Positions 34,233 through 42,957 of a stretch of 64,000 nucleotides of DNA are shown one piece after another (position 1 is the first letter of the stretch; each line of letters begins with the position of its first letter). Origin of the DNA: an uncultured Verrucomicrobiota bacterium (GTDB lineage Bacteria > Verrucomicrobiota > Verrucomicrobiia > Limisphaerales > UBA9464). The notes below the pieces were generated by a model that was given only the letters and a program-made list of their open reading frames with translations, made no database searches and was not told the origin of the DNA. The stretch is taken from NCBI GenBank assembly GCA_903922605.1, contig CAIXUG010000056.1:1-64000 (forward strand), given 5' to 3'. Made by a program: the position numbers and the translations under genes.

Positions 34233-35452
34233 ATGTCTTTGTTGCACATTTTGTACGTTATCGCCTGACGTTTATCGTAGTCGCGATCTTCGCGGCGCGC
34301 GTCGAATCCTGCGCCCAACAGAGTGAGCCAGTCATGGACGCGGCATCCGCTTCAGCAGCGCCCTCGTCGTTCGCCAGCGTCATTAAGCAAAACTTCACCC
34401 GGTGGGACCGCGATGGCGATGGCACGCTCTCGAGGGAGGAGATTGAAGCCGCAGTGGCGAGTCCCAAGTTTCGTGACGAAGCCGCTGCCGCGATAGCCGC
34501 GATCGAGAAGGTTGTGCGCAATCCCAAGTACAGTCTTCCGCCCATTACAAAGGACTACCTTGCCTCCAGCCCACTGCGCGAGCCGGCCGCCGTTGATGAG
34601 CAGGAAGATTCGACGGATGATGTTTCCAAACCGGGAAAACTCGACCGTCCGCCTTCGTTTCAGAAGCGCTACCTTAGCGCCATCCGGAAGCTGCGCGGCA
34701 CCTCACGCGAACTCTTTCCGCAGTCTTTGCCATTGTTTGAGGCTGTCCATCAAGGGGCTCTGGGCGATTGTCCTTTCGTCTCAACCGTAGGCGCGATGGT
34801 TTATCGCGACCCTGCCGCTGTTAAGGCGATGTTCTCGCAAGCTGCCAATGGCTCAACCACCGTTTCTTTCGGCAATGGACAAAGTCTCAGGATCAGCCGT
34901 CTCACGGATGCGGACATTGCAATCTGGTCGAGTGCCGGCACCAACGGATTGTGGTTAACGATACTGGAGAAAGCTTATCGAAGAGCCCTTGTTGCGACCG
35001 AAGGGCTTGGTGCGAAACCCCCGGCCAGCATTTACGAGAAATTCGGCAGCACCCGTACCATTGAAATCCTTGGAGGACATCAAACCCGCAGGGTCCTTCT
35101 CCGAGAGATTCAGCCCGGCAGTCCGCGGTTCTCCGACTTGCGTCGGGAGCTGGATGCTGGCCGGCGTGAACATCGGTTGATGAAAACCGGAACGCCTTCT
35201 GGCACCAAGAAACTGGCTCCCGGAATCACGGGCGACCATGCCTATGCGATCCTCGGCTACAACGATGCCACCGGGCTGGTGCGGGTCTGGAATCCTCACG
35301 GCAACGACTTCACACCCAAGGGACCTGACGGATTGCAAAATGGATATGCCACGAGAGGCGGCGAATTTGAGATTCCATTGAAAGACATGCTCCAGCTTTT
35401 CACCGACATAGTCTTCGAAACCCGAAATCCTTACAGACCACCCTCGAAGTGA
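34229..35452 (+). CDS. Calpain-like cysteine protease with an EF-hand
   Basis: 407 residues. A hydrophobic N-terminus (FIVVAIFAARVESCAQQ) suggests export. An EF-hand calcium loop DRDGDGTLSREE occupies residues 60-71. The C2-family catalytic core follows: QGALGDCPF with Cys181, GITGDHAYAILGY with His337, and VRVWNPHGND with Asn355. Calpains usually have GDCWF; here Pro replaces Trp. Acidic and linker sequence separates the EF-hand from the protease domain. A calcium-responsive exported protease is the reasonable reading. The gene start overlaps mqnE by four bases; a functional link is doubtful. Confidence 0.85.
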   Translation: MNVFVAHFVRYRLTFIVVAIFAARVESCAQQSEPVMDAASASAAPSSFASVIKQNFTRWDRDGDGTLSREEIEAAVASPKFRDEAAAAIAAIEKVVRNPKYSLPPITKDYLASSPLREPAAVDEQEDSTDDVSKPGKLDRPPSFQKRYLSAIRKLRGTSRELFPQSLPLFEAVHQGALGDCPFVSTVGAMVYRDPAAVKAMFSQAANGSTTVSFGNGQSLRISRLTDADIAIWSSAGTNGLWLTILEKAYRRALVATEGLGAKPPASIYEKFGSTRTIEILGGHQTRRVLLREIQPGSPRFSDLRRELDAGRREHRLMKTGTPSGTKKLAPGITGDHAYAILGYNDATGLVRVWNPHGNDFTPKGPDGLQNGYATRGGEFEIPLKDMLQLFTDIVFETRNPYRPPSK

Positions 35453-35610
35453 TCTCAGACTGGAGCTGCGTTGGGTCTTATGCGCCAAGTCTTCGGTGCC
35501 GGCTCAGCATAAGGAGCCCAGTGCTTCCCAACCTCGGCAGGCATTTCCTGGAATCGCTGCTACTAGAAGCAAATCTCGCCAACCCCCGAAAACGGGTTAG
35601 AATTACCAGC

Positions 35611-35859
35611 ATGAGCAGCCTCGTCAGTCCTTTGCAGCGAACCATCAAGGCAGTTGTCCGTTCGGGCAACGAGTCTGGTTACGTCGCCGAGTGCGTTGAG
35701 ATTGCGGTCGTGACGCAGGGCGTAACGCTTGATGAAGTCACGGCCAATCTGCGCGAGGCGGTGAGCCTGCATCTTGAGGGCGAGGATCTGGCCGCGCTGG
35801 GGCTGGCCCCGAATCCAACGCTGGTCGTCACGATGGAGCTTGAACCGGCATATGCCTAA
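35611..35859 (+). CDS. hicB: HicB-type antitoxin
   Basis: 82 residues from the ATG at 35611. The partial RNase-H-like fold of HicB is visible: TIKAVVRSGNESGYVAECVE, VVTQGVTLDEVTANLREAVS and LHLEGEDLA. It lacks an extra C-terminal DNA-binding domain, as in the short HicB type. It neutralises the HicA RNase; hicA starts eight bases inside its 3' end. Confidence 0.85.
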   Translation: MSSLVSPLQRTIKAVVRSGNESGYVAECVEIAVVTQGVTLDEVTANLREAVSLHLEGEDLAALGLAPNPTLVVTMELEPAYA

Positions 35860-36097
35860 GCTCCGCCGTCTCTCCGGCCCGGAGGTGGTGAGGATTCTGG
35901 GACTGTTCGGTTTTGCGCCGCACTCGCAACGCGGCAGCCATGTGAAGCTCAAACGCCGTTCAGGGGCCGGCGAAAGCCAGACACTGACCGTGCCGAACCA
36001 TCGCGAACTCGATACCGGAACCTGCCACGGAATCTTCAGGCAGGCGACCCGCTATATCGCGTCCGATGACCTTCGTCCTCATTTCTTCACCGACTGA
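35852..36097 (+). CDS. hicA: HicA-type mRNA interferase toxin
   Basis: 81 residues from the ATG at 35852, overlapping hicB. The dsRBD-like HicA fold shows LRRLSGPEVVRILGLFGFAP and the catalytic His in SQRGSHVKLKR, then TLTVPNHRELDTGTCHGIFR. Toxin-antitoxin pairs of this order (antitoxin first) are usually autoregulated; no operator could be recognised. Confidence 0.87.
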   Translation: MPKLRRLSGPEVVRILGLFGFAPHSQRGSHVKLKRRSGAGESQTLTVPNHRELDTGTCHGIFRQATRYIASDDLRPHFFTD

Positions 36098-36137
36098 CGT
36101 CGCGCTCTACCGCTGTCAGAAAGTCGGAAATCAACTC

Positions 36138-36524
36138 ATGGAAGCCTCCCTCTACGACCGCCTCGGCGGGCGCCCCGCGCTCGACCGGTTGGTATCCATC
36201 TTCTACGGCGACGCGCAGAATGACCCCGTGCTTGGCCCGGTGTTCGCCACTCAGGTGCATGACTGGCCGTCGCATCTGGTGACGGTGGCCGATTTCTGGA
36301 GCACGCAGACCGGCGGGCCCAGGCTCTATCGCGGCGGCATGGGCAAGCACATCCGGCTGGGCCTGCAGCCGGAGCATTTCAACCGCTGGCTGGCGCTATG
36401 GGAGCAGACGGCGCGAAGGTTGTTCGGCGACGATCTGGCGGCGGAGCTGATGGCTATCGCGCGCCTCGTAGCGGAACGATTACAGGAGATGGCCACCGGC
36501 TTTTCCGGACTGCGGATCGGTTAG
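36138..36524 (+). CDS. Truncated haemoglobin, group III-like
   Basis: 128 residues from the ATG at 36138 (MEASLYDRLGGRPALDRLVS). FYGDAQNDPVLGPVFATQVH, DWPSHLVTVADFWSTQTGG, YRGGMGKHIRLGLQPEHFNR and WLALWEQTARRLFG match the group III pattern; the His in GKHIRLGL is the likely proximal haem ligand. These proteins bind O2 or NO and take part in detoxification or redox sensing. An upstream in-frame extension overlaps hicA and is not used. Confidence 0.85.
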   Translation: MEASLYDRLGGRPALDRLVSIFYGDAQNDPVLGPVFATQVHDWPSHLVTVADFWSTQTGGPRLYRGGMGKHIRLGLQPEHFNRWLALWEQTARRLFGDDLAAELMAIARLVAERLQEMATGFSGLRIG

Positions 36525-36558
36525 GTGTTCGTCCTCCGTTAGCGGAGGCAGATCTCCG

Positions 36559-37623
36559 TCACTTCGCGACGGGCTCGGGGGCGGCCAGCTTGGGAGCGGC
36601 GGCCGTCAGTTCCAGGCCGGCTTCCTTGCGCAGGCGCTCGGCGTAGGCCGGCAACTGCTGCTGGACGGCCTTGTCGATGAGTTCCTCGCGGATACGCGGG
36701 GCCACCTCCTCGAGTGGCGGACTCAACGACGCGGTCTTTTCGAGCAGCTTGATCAGGTGATAGCCGTACTGCGTGGTGACGATGTCACTCATCTGCCCGG
36801 GCTTCATGCTGAAGGTGGCCGCTTCAAACTCGATCACCATCTGCCCGCGCTGGAACAGGTATTCGCCCCCCCGGCTTTTGGAGGTGGAGTCCTCGCTGTA
36901 CTGCTTGATGAGCGTCACAAAATCCTCGCCTTTAAGGATGCGGTCGCGGAGTCCCTGGATGATCTTGAGCTTTTCCTTCCTGGCCTCCTCCGGCAGTTCC
37001 GCACCGCCGACCGGCTCGCGGGTGGAGATGAGCAGGTGGTTGACCCGCGCGGTTTCCGGCCGGATCCAGCGCTCGGGATGTTCCTCGTAGGCCTTTTTGA
37101 CCTCCTCGTCGGAGACGGTGACCTTTGATTTTATCTCCCGGTCCACGACGACGGCGGTGAGCGCCTCCAGGAACTTGTCCTTGAGGAAGCGCTCCTCGGT
37201 GTAGCCGGCGCGGAGGAGCTGGCGCTGATAGGCCTCATCGCTCGCGGCGCTGTCGCGCAGGCCGCGGGTGAAGGCGTCGGCCTCGAATTTGGCGCGGACG
37301 CGATCCTTGTCGGTGGCGCGGGCCTCGCACAGTTTCAGGAAGATGATCTGGTTGAGCACCTGCGCCTGGATCTGGTCACGGCGGTCCGCCGGCATCAGCT
37401 GGCCGACGTTCATCAGGCTGGTCTGGAGGCGGAGGTAAGGCTCTTCGAGGTCGCGCCGGCGGATGACGATGTTGGTGCCGCGGGCAAGGATTTCCTCCGG
37501 GTCGGCGGAGACCAGTTCGGCGGCCGTTGGCGCGGGTACGGTCTGGGCGTGCAGGGCCGGGCCCGGCAGCAGGGCCAGGGCGGCCGCGCAGACGAGTTGC
37601 AGTTGGCGAAGGGTGACTCGCAT
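36559..37623 (-). CDS. Exported PpiC/SurA-type peptidyl-prolyl isomerase
   Basis: 354 residues from the ATG at 37623 with a signal peptide (LVCAAALALLPGPALHAQ). An N-terminal SurA-like chaperone segment (RDLEEPYLRLQTSLMNVGQL; DQIQAQVLNQIIFLKLCEAR) is followed by one parvulin domain: RVNHLLISTREPVG, KGEDFVTLIKQYSEDSTSKS, RGGEYLFQRGQMVIEFEAAT and MKPGQMSDIVTTQYGYHLIK. It would assist folding of envelope or outer-membrane proteins. The gene is divergent from the small gene before mnmE. Confidence 0.9.
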   Translation of the reverse strand: MRVTLRQLQLVCAAALALLPGPALHAQTVPAPTAAELVSADPEEILARGTNIVIRRRDLEEPYLRLQTSLMNVGQLMPADRRDQIQAQVLNQIIFLKLCEARATDKDRVRAKFEADAFTRGLRDSAASDEAYQRQLLRAGYTEERFLKDKFLEALTAVVVDREIKSKVTVSDEEVKKAYEEHPERWIRPETARVNHLLISTREPVGGAELPEEARKEKLKIIQGLRDRILKGEDFVTLIKQYSEDSTSKSRGGEYLFQRGQMVIEFEAATFSMKPGQMSDIVTTQYGYHLIKLLEKTASLSPPLEEVAPRIREELIDKAVQQQLPAYAERLRKEAGLELTAAAPKLAAPEPVAK

Positions 37624-37703
37624 GTAGCGAAAATGTAGCGCGGGCACGGGGTACAAAGCAACGCCGCCTTGGTTTCGGGACACAGGCGCGCTACCAGTGC
37701 GGG

Positions 37704-37958
37704 ATGAAACCAATGGAAGAGTCCATCCTCGGCGCGCTGCGGGACCTGGAGGCGGCGGTCACCTCGCTGCGCACGGTGAAACCGGCGCCCGATCTGCGTC
37801 CGCACCTCGCCCGCTTGCAGGAGCTGACGCGCCAGCTTCCCCGCGATGCCGATCCCACGCTGCTGCACTACCTGCACAAGCAGAGCTGGGAAAAAGCGCG
37901 CCTGTTTTTGGAAGGCAACGACGCGGCCAACGCGGCGGGCAACTGCGGCCACGTCTGA
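37704..37958 (+). CDS. Small conserved hypothetical protein upstream of mnmE
   Basis: 84 residues, MKPMEESILGALRDLEAAVT and so on: a helical, acidic/basic mixed protein with no cysteine cluster (a single Cys near the end) and no signal peptide. It ends three bases before the mnmE ATG, so the two are probably one operon. Function unknown. Confidence 0.65.
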   Translation: MKPMEESILGALRDLEAAVTSLRTVKPAPDLRPHLARLQELTRQLPRDADPTLLHYLHKQSWEKARLFLEGNDAANAAGNCGHV

Positions 37959-37961
37959 CCC

Positions 37962-39326
37962 ATGCTGACCGATACCATCGCCGCCATCGCGACGCCGCTG
38001 GGGGAAGGCGGGCTGGCCGTCGTGCGCATCTCCGGGCGGGATGCGCTGGGGGTGGCCGACCGTGTCTTCGTGCCGGTGGGCAAGGCGGCGGTGAAACCTT
38101 CCGAGGCGGCCAGCCACACCGTCCAGTACGGGCATGTCGTGCGCGAAGGCCGCCGGATTGACGAGGTGCTGCTCACCGTGCTGTGTGCCCCACGCACCTT
38201 TACGCGGGAGGATACCGCCGAGATTTCCTGTCACGGCGGATTGCTGGTCACGCGGCTGGTGCTGGAGGCGGTGTTGGCGGCCGGGGCGCGGGCGGCGGAG
38301 CCGGGCGAGTTCACCCAGCGTGCCTTTCTGAATGGCCGGCTGGATCTGGCCCAGGCCGAGGCCGTGGCCGACCTGATTCACGCCCGTACGGAGCTGGCCC
38401 TGGGAGCGGCGGGTGAGCAGCTCGCCGGGAAGCTGTCGGCGCGCATCCACGAGCTTCGGGATGAGCTGATGCGCACGCTGGCCCACGTCGAGGCGCACAT
38501 TGATTTTCCGGACGAGGACATTTCGCCCGACACGCGCGGAGCACTCCTGGAACGCCTGCACCGGGGCATCGCCTTCATGGACGGGCTGCTGCGGACGGCC
38601 CACGAGGGGCAGATTCTGCGGCGCGGCGTCCGGGCGGCGATCGTGGGCCGGCCCAACGCGGGCAAATCCTCCCTGCTGAACCAGCTGCTCGGTCACGAGC
38701 GGGCCATCGTGTCGCCGGTGGCCGGCACCACGCGTGACACGGTAGAGGAGACGGCCAACGTGCGCGGCATCCCGGTGGTGTTCATCGACACGGCGGGTCT
38801 GCGCGACACGGAAAATGCGGTCGAAGCCGAGGGCGTGCGCCGGAGCCGCTCCGCCCTGGAGCGGGCGGAACTGCTGCTGCATGTGTTCGACGTCTCGGAG
38901 CCGTGGAGGCCGGAAGACGCGCAACTGCTGGAAGAAATGGCCGGTCGGCCACGCGTGTTGGTCCTGAACAAGGCCGATCTGCCGCACCGCCTGGAACTGC
39001 TGCCGCCTCACGCCGGGCTGGCGGTCTGCTGCACGACGGGCGAGGGCATCGAGGCGCTGAAAGATGAGATCGAGCGAGTGGTGTGGTCCGGGCGCGTGAG
39101 CGGCGAACCGCTGCAGGTCACCGTAAACGCCCGGCACGCGGAGGCCTTGCGGCGCGCACGCGAGGCCACCGAACGGGCGGCCAATGGCCTGAGCGCGAAT
39201 GAATCGCTGGAGCTGACCGCGCTGGAGCTGCGTATTGCCGCACAGGCGGTGGGCGAAGTGGTCGGCAAGACCACCACCGATGATCTGCTGGATGCGATCT
39301 TCTCGCAGTTCTGCCTCGGCAAGTGA
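37962..39326 (+). CDS. mnmE: tRNA modification GTPase MnmE
   Basis: 454 residues, typical length. With MnmG it installs the 5-(carboxymethyl)aminomethyl group on U34 of several tRNAs. The N-terminal tetrahydrofolate-binding domain (TIAAIATPLGEGGLAVVRIS), the helical domain and the inserted G domain are present: G1 GRPNAGKSSLLNQLLGHERA (~229), G2/G3 TTRDTVEE and FIDTAGLRDT, G4 LNKADL. It ends in IFSQFCLGK, the conserved C-terminal Cys motif (FCIGK in most species). Confidence 0.97.
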   Translation: MLTDTIAAIATPLGEGGLAVVRISGRDALGVADRVFVPVGKAAVKPSEAASHTVQYGHVVREGRRIDEVLLTVLCAPRTFTREDTAEISCHGGLLVTRLVLEAVLAAGARAAEPGEFTQRAFLNGRLDLAQAEAVADLIHARTELALGAAGEQLAGKLSARIHELRDELMRTLAHVEAHIDFPDEDISPDTRGALLERLHRGIAFMDGLLRTAHEGQILRRGVRAAIVGRPNAGKSSLLNQLLGHERAIVSPVAGTTRDTVEETANVRGIPVVFIDTAGLRDTENAVEAEGVRRSRSALERAELLLHVFDVSEPWRPEDAQLLEEMAGRPRVLVLNKADLPHRLELLPPHAGLAVCCTTGEGIEALKDEIERVVWSGRVSGEPLQVTVNARHAEALRRAREATERAANGLSANESLELTALELRIAAQAVGEVVGKTTTDDLLDAIFSQFCLGK

Positions 39327-39451
39327 AGGTAGAACCACGGATTGCACCGATGGCACGGATTTTTGCGGAACGCCAAACGTAGCCGCCTGGTAATGTATCC
39401 TTTTTCGAAACAACGAGGGGCTGCGCGCGCCGGGCGGAGCGTCCACAAGCA
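39327..39451. other. Start of a gene-free gap after mnmE
   Basis: This is the first part of the 372-base gap 39327-39698. No gene or terminator with a T-run follows mnmE here. The rest of the gap holds the repeat at 39452-39523, a perfect 8-bp palindrome at 39620-39643 (ggcctggc/gccaggcc) and the ferredoxin terminator. Confidence 0.4.
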
Positions 39452-39523
39452 GGTTGGGCCGCTGGCCCGACACCGTACGGCGGGCTGCCCGCCCGCCGCA
39501 CCTGTCAGGCTGGCAGCCTGACC
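39452..39523. repeat. Nested-hairpin repeat (family C, copy 1)
   Basis: Three hairpins in series: gggccgctggccc, cggcgggctgcccgcccgcc, and gtcaggctggcagcctgac. The same string of hairpins, with small changes, forms the core of the element at 45538-45789. Here the long outer inverted arms of that copy are not seen. Confidence 0.75.
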
Positions 39524-39651
39524 TACCGCGGCAGGGACGATCCCCGGCATGCTGTTCCTACCAACCGGGAATTCCAGCAAACGGATACACTGCCAGCCGC
39601 CCGGGTTTAATCCCAAAATGGCCTGGCCATCCTGAGCCAGGCCAGAAACGG

Positions 39652-39678
39652 AAAAAGCCCGCCGTTGTCACGGCGGGC
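39652..39678 (-). terminator. Terminator after the ferredoxin gene
   Basis: On the minus strand gcccgccg (39678-39671), a six-base loop, cggcgggc (39664-39657) and then ttttt, 20 bases after the ferredoxin stop. Confidence 0.85.
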
Positions 39679-39698
39679 TGGTTGCGGAAAAGAGAGAA

Positions 39699-39932
39699 TC
39701 AGGGACCGAAGTCGCCGATGGCTTCCACGGGGCAGCCTTCCTTGGCTTCCTTGCACGCGGCTTCTTCCTCGGGGGAGGTCGGCTGCTTCTTCACGTAGCT
39801 GTAACCGCCGTCGTCGTAGCGGGTGAAATTTTGGGGGGCGGTTTCGCGGCAGAGGTCGCAGTCAATGCACTGATTGTCCACGAAGTACTTGCCGGCGACA
39901 TTCTGTTCGTAGCGGTTTGCTAGGTCGGCCAT
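39699..39932 (-). CDS. [4Fe-4S] ferredoxin
   Basis: 77 residues from the ATG at 39932. CIDCDLC (CxxCxxC) near residue 22 and a distal CPVEAI supply four ligands for one [4Fe-4S] cluster; the third intermediate Cys group of two-cluster ferredoxins is missing. A Cys in AACKEA is extra. It serves as a low-potential electron carrier; partners are unknown. A strong terminator follows. Confidence 0.92.
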   Translation of the reverse strand: MADLANRYEQNVAGKYFVDNQCIDCDLCRETAPQNFTRYDDGGYSYVKKQPTSPEEEAACKEAKEGCPVEAIGDFGP

Positions 39933-40020
39933 AGTTCAGTTCTGGTTTTCGTTAAAAATTTGCGGGCGGATATATGGTGCCCGTTGCCCGTGCCCGCAAG
40001 CGGGTTTTTACTGTCCCGAC

Positions 40021-41154
40021 TCAATCCAACGGGTTGAGCTCCACAATCTCGCCGGGAAAAGCCTTAAAGCCGGGAGGCAGGCTGACCACAATTGGCAGGC
40101 CATATTCCACCGCGCCATTGACCGTCTTGGCGGGCAGCAGCTCGGGGAGGATCACCTCCATCTGTCCGCCGACAGAGAGGATACGGCCCTGGCCCGAGTT
40201 ACGCCGATTCGAGCGGGATCGGATTTCCACAGGCTGGTCGATCCGCGGCTCGACATTGAGCGGTTGGCGCAGGTAGGCGATGATGCGGTCGGATTTTACG
40301 GAGCTGAGCACGATGATGGGTTCGCCGGCGATGACGTTTTCCCCCTCGCGGTGCGTGATGGAGGAGACGAAGCCGTCCATGGGCGCGGTGAAGATGACCG
40401 GGGCGAGTTGCATTTCCAGCAGATGGAGCTCCTGTTCCTGCACCGCGATGGCGGTCCGGATGGCGCTGGGAATTTCTTCGGCGAGCTTGGCCTCATCGGG
40501 GCTCATCTGCGTCATGCTCAGCTCGATGTCCTCGATCAGCTTGGTGCGTTCGGTGATCTGGGCCTCGGCCTGGGCCAGTGCCCCCTGGGCGGACTGAAAA
40601 GCGGCAAAACTGCCGTAGCCGAGGGAGTTCGTATCGGTCAGGCTGCCAATCTGGTTCGTGCCCAGACCAAGATAGCTGCGGCGGGTGCGGTCCAGCTCGC
40701 CCGCCAGGTAGTTGGTGCGGGCCTGGGTGGCGGCCAGCTCGATCTTCTGGCTGAGCCAGTCCAGGCGGAGCTTCGCGTAGCCGATCCGGTTGTTTTGCTG
40801 GCGGACTTTGTAATCGATGCCGTCACGCAGGAAGGAGATGCGCGTCCGGCTCAGGGAGAGCTGGGCGGCGATCATCTTGAGATCCGCCGGGAGCACCTGC
40901 AGGAGCGGGTCGCCCGCCTTCACATGTTGCAGCAGGGTGACTTTCATCTGCGTCACCCGGCCGGGCTGGGCGCTCGCCACGATGGAACGCACGGTCTCCA
41001 CCTCGCCCACAACCGTCGAGGGGCCGACATAGGTGCGCCACAGGATGATCGTCAGTATTAGGACGATCACGAAGGCGACGATGGGCACGGCGGTGACGCG
41101 GAACTCGCGCCAGACGGTGCCGGAAGGGCTGGGAATACGGGGTAATTTGTCCAT
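40021..41154 (-). CDS. HlyD-family membrane fusion protein
   Basis: 377 residues. One N-terminal membrane helix (AVPIVAFVIVLILTIILWRT), then a biotinyl-lipoyl-like half (ASAQPGRVTQMKVTLLQHVK, AGDPLLQVLP), a long coiled coil (~95-235) and the second lipoyl half (APVIFTAPMDGFVSSITHRE, GENVIAGEPIIVLSS). HlyD proteins couple inner-membrane transporters to the outer membrane. Here it is the third gene of an operon with a VTC polymerase and a DUF4956 protein (gap of four bases), with no transporter ATPase nearby, so its partner is unknown. Confidence 0.9.
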   Translation of the reverse strand: MDKLPRIPSPSGTVWREFRVTAVPIVAFVIVLILTIILWRTYVGPSTVVGEVETVRSIVASAQPGRVTQMKVTLLQHVKAGDPLLQVLPADLKMIAAQLSLSRTRISFLRDGIDYKVRQQNNRIGYAKLRLDWLSQKIELAATQARTNYLAGELDRTRRSYLGLGTNQIGSLTDTNSLGYGSFAAFQSAQGALAQAEAQITERTKLIEDIELSMTQMSPDEAKLAEEIPSAIRTAIAVQEQELHLLEMQLAPVIFTAPMDGFVSSITHREGENVIAGEPIIVLSSVKSDRIIAYLRQPLNVEPRIDQPVEIRSRSNRRNSGQGRILSVGGQMEVILPELLPAKTVNGAVEYGLPIVVSLPPGFKAFPGEIVELNPLD

Positions 41155-41158
41155 CGGA

Positions 41159-41845
41159 TCAGACTTCGGATTCGTCCTCCGCCTTGAGGCTGGTCACACG
41201 CGACACCCCGGGGAATGACTTCAGTTCGGTCACCAGTTCTTCCACCCGCCCGGAATCACGAAGCAGGAGGCGGTAGCTGATGTCGGTGCCCTCGTAGCCC
41301 ACGTTGCTGCGCTGGCTGGCGACCTGGAGGCGGCGGGCATGGCGGTCCAGCAGTTCGGACAGCTCGGGCACCTCGCCCAAGGGCCGGGCCCAGTGCAGGT
41401 TCAGGATGAGATCATAGCGGTGGCGGGCGCCAAACTGCGTCCAGTGCAGGTACAGCATCAGCGCCGCAAACATGCAGGTGGCGATGGCGGCGGTGGAAAA
41501 CTTCTTGGTGCCACAGGCCATGCCGACCGAGATCGAGGCCAGGATGTAGGTCGTGTCCAGCGTGTCGCGCAGCACGTTGCGGAAGCGCACGATGGCAAAC
41601 ACCGCCATCAGCCCGAAGGCGATGAGGATGTTGTTGGCCATCACGAACATCACCACCGAGACGATGATGCAGAGCACGATCAGCGCGTTGACGAACGAGC
41701 GCGAGTAGCTCAGGCCGTTGTGGCAGGCCATGTACACCCACGCGATGAGGTGCCCGCACAGGAAGGCGAGCATCAGCCCGAGAAACATCCCGCTCAAATC
41801 GTCGGGGGCGGTGCCGTAATCACCGCGAAGAAGCCAGTTAGACAT
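41159..41845 (-). CDS. DUF4956 membrane protein
   Basis: 228 residues. Four membrane helices: FLGLMLAFLCGHLIAWVYMA, LIVLCIIVSVVMFVMANNIL, the conserved AFGLMAVFAIVRFRNVLRDT, and CGTKKFSTAAIATCMFAALM; then a cytoplasmic domain of about 90 residues. AIVRFRN and DTTYILASISVGMACG are typical of DUF4956, a family regularly encoded beside VTC-domain proteins. Its role is unknown; involvement in polyphosphate polymer synthesis or translocation is inferred from the pairing. Confidence 0.9.
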   Translation of the reverse strand: MSNWLLRGDYGTAPDDLSGMFLGLMLAFLCGHLIAWVYMACHNGLSYSRSFVNALIVLCIIVSVVMFVMANNILIAFGLMAVFAIVRFRNVLRDTLDTTYILASISVGMACGTKKFSTAAIATCMFAALMLYLHWTQFGARHRYDLILNLHWARPLGEVPELSELLDRHARRLQVASQRSNVGYEGTDISYRLLLRDSGRVEELVTELKSFPGVSRVTSLKAEDESEV

Positions 41846-41860
41846 TTAGGAGATCCGTGT

Positions 41861-42703
41861 TTATGCGGCCTGGGCGAGGAGGTTGTCGAGTCTGGCGAGG
41901 CGTGCCCGGCGGTTGGCCACCGAGTCCGGGTCCGCGTCGCGCCAGGCGGTGACGCCGTGCGGATAGAAAAAATGCTCGCCCTTGAGCGCGATTCCGTCGG
42001 CATATTTCGAGGCGGCCTCCTGCTTCAGGTTGAAGATCCGCACCAGTTCCTTGAACCAGTCGGGGAAGCGACCGGTGAACTTGAGCTCCAATACAACCAG
42101 CGGGCCGAAAACGCAGGTGGGATCATCCATCTGCGAGGTAAAGCGGGGGGTGAATTCCGGTGAGATCAGGACCCTGCGGTCCATGGTCACGCGTACCGAG
42201 TTGTCGGTCGGGCTGATCCAGGCCTCGCGCTCATAGCGCACGTGAGCCACCGGCACCGCGCAATGATTGGTGGCAAGCTCGACAAAGCGTTGCACCGCCA
42301 CCAGTTGGCGTGCATCGCCGGAAATCAGGTCCGCGGCCGAGGGCAGCTGCCCGCCCAGCACGCTGTCCACGGCCCCGCGTTTCACGCCGCCGCGCTGCTT
42401 GAGGATGGCGTCGTTCATCCGCCGCTTGATCTCGAAAAAGACCGGCGCGGACGGGTTATCCTCGTAGAAGCGCAGGCGCAGCTTGTAGCGGTTCTTGCTT
42501 CCGTTGATCGTGCCCCAGTAGATGGCCAGGTCGCCCGAATCGAGGTACAGGTTGTGGATCGTGTAGCTCAGGTCGTCCCGTTTCGCCCCGTATTCGTCCA
42601 GCTCAAGGTACGACCGTACGAACTCGCGCACTGCCAGCGCGAGCTCCTCAGGGATGATGTACTTCAGCTCCCACCGCTGGAGCTGCATCTTATCTTCGGT
42701 CAT
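41861..42703 (-). CDS. VTC-domain polyphosphate polymerase
   Basis: 280 residues. The tunnel-fold motifs of the VTC catalytic domain are clear: QLQRWELKYIIPEELA, SYTIHNLYLDSGDLAIYWGT, NRYKLRLRFYED, PVFFEIKRRMND, AHVRYEREAWISP, VRVTMDRRV, PLVVLELKFTGRFPDWFKEL and KYADG. In yeast Vtc4 the equivalent Lys/Arg/Glu residues line the ATP-to-polyphosphate site. The bacterial protein has no SPX or membrane domain; the neighbouring DUF4956 protein may supply the membrane part. First gene of a three-gene operon. Confidence 0.92.
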   Translation of the reverse strand: MTEDKMQLQRWELKYIIPEELALAVREFVRSYLELDEYGAKRDDLSYTIHNLYLDSGDLAIYWGTINGSKNRYKLRLRFYEDNPSAPVFFEIKRRMNDAILKQRGGVKRGAVDSVLGGQLPSAADLISGDARQLVAVQRFVELATNHCAVPVAHVRYEREAWISPTDNSVRVTMDRRVLISPEFTPRFTSQMDDPTCVFGPLVVLELKFTGRFPDWFKELVRIFNLKQEAASKYADGIALKGEHFFYPHGVTAWRDADPDSVANRRARLARLDNLLAQAA

Positions 42704-42957
42704 GTATCAGGCGGCGTGGGCGTTTCCGGGGTCCAGCCGGGCAAACGTCACGCTAAGTTAACCGGATTGTCAAAAACTGACTCCCGCAAATCTGCCGGCT
42801 GCCGCAGTGATCGGGTTCGGGGCTTCCAAAGCAACCGCAATGCCGAAAATGGGCCAGAGGACAATTATTGTTGGCCCAAGGCCGGCACACGATCGGATGA
42901 ATGTTTTGACCCCGCCGGCGTCTTCCGACAGCTTTGCCTGTCATTTTATTTAATCGC

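Noticed and set aside
37413-39473. Minus-strand open frame of 686 codons opposite mnmE
   Set aside because: mnmE is complete on the plus strand; the frame also runs through the PpiC gene out of phase.
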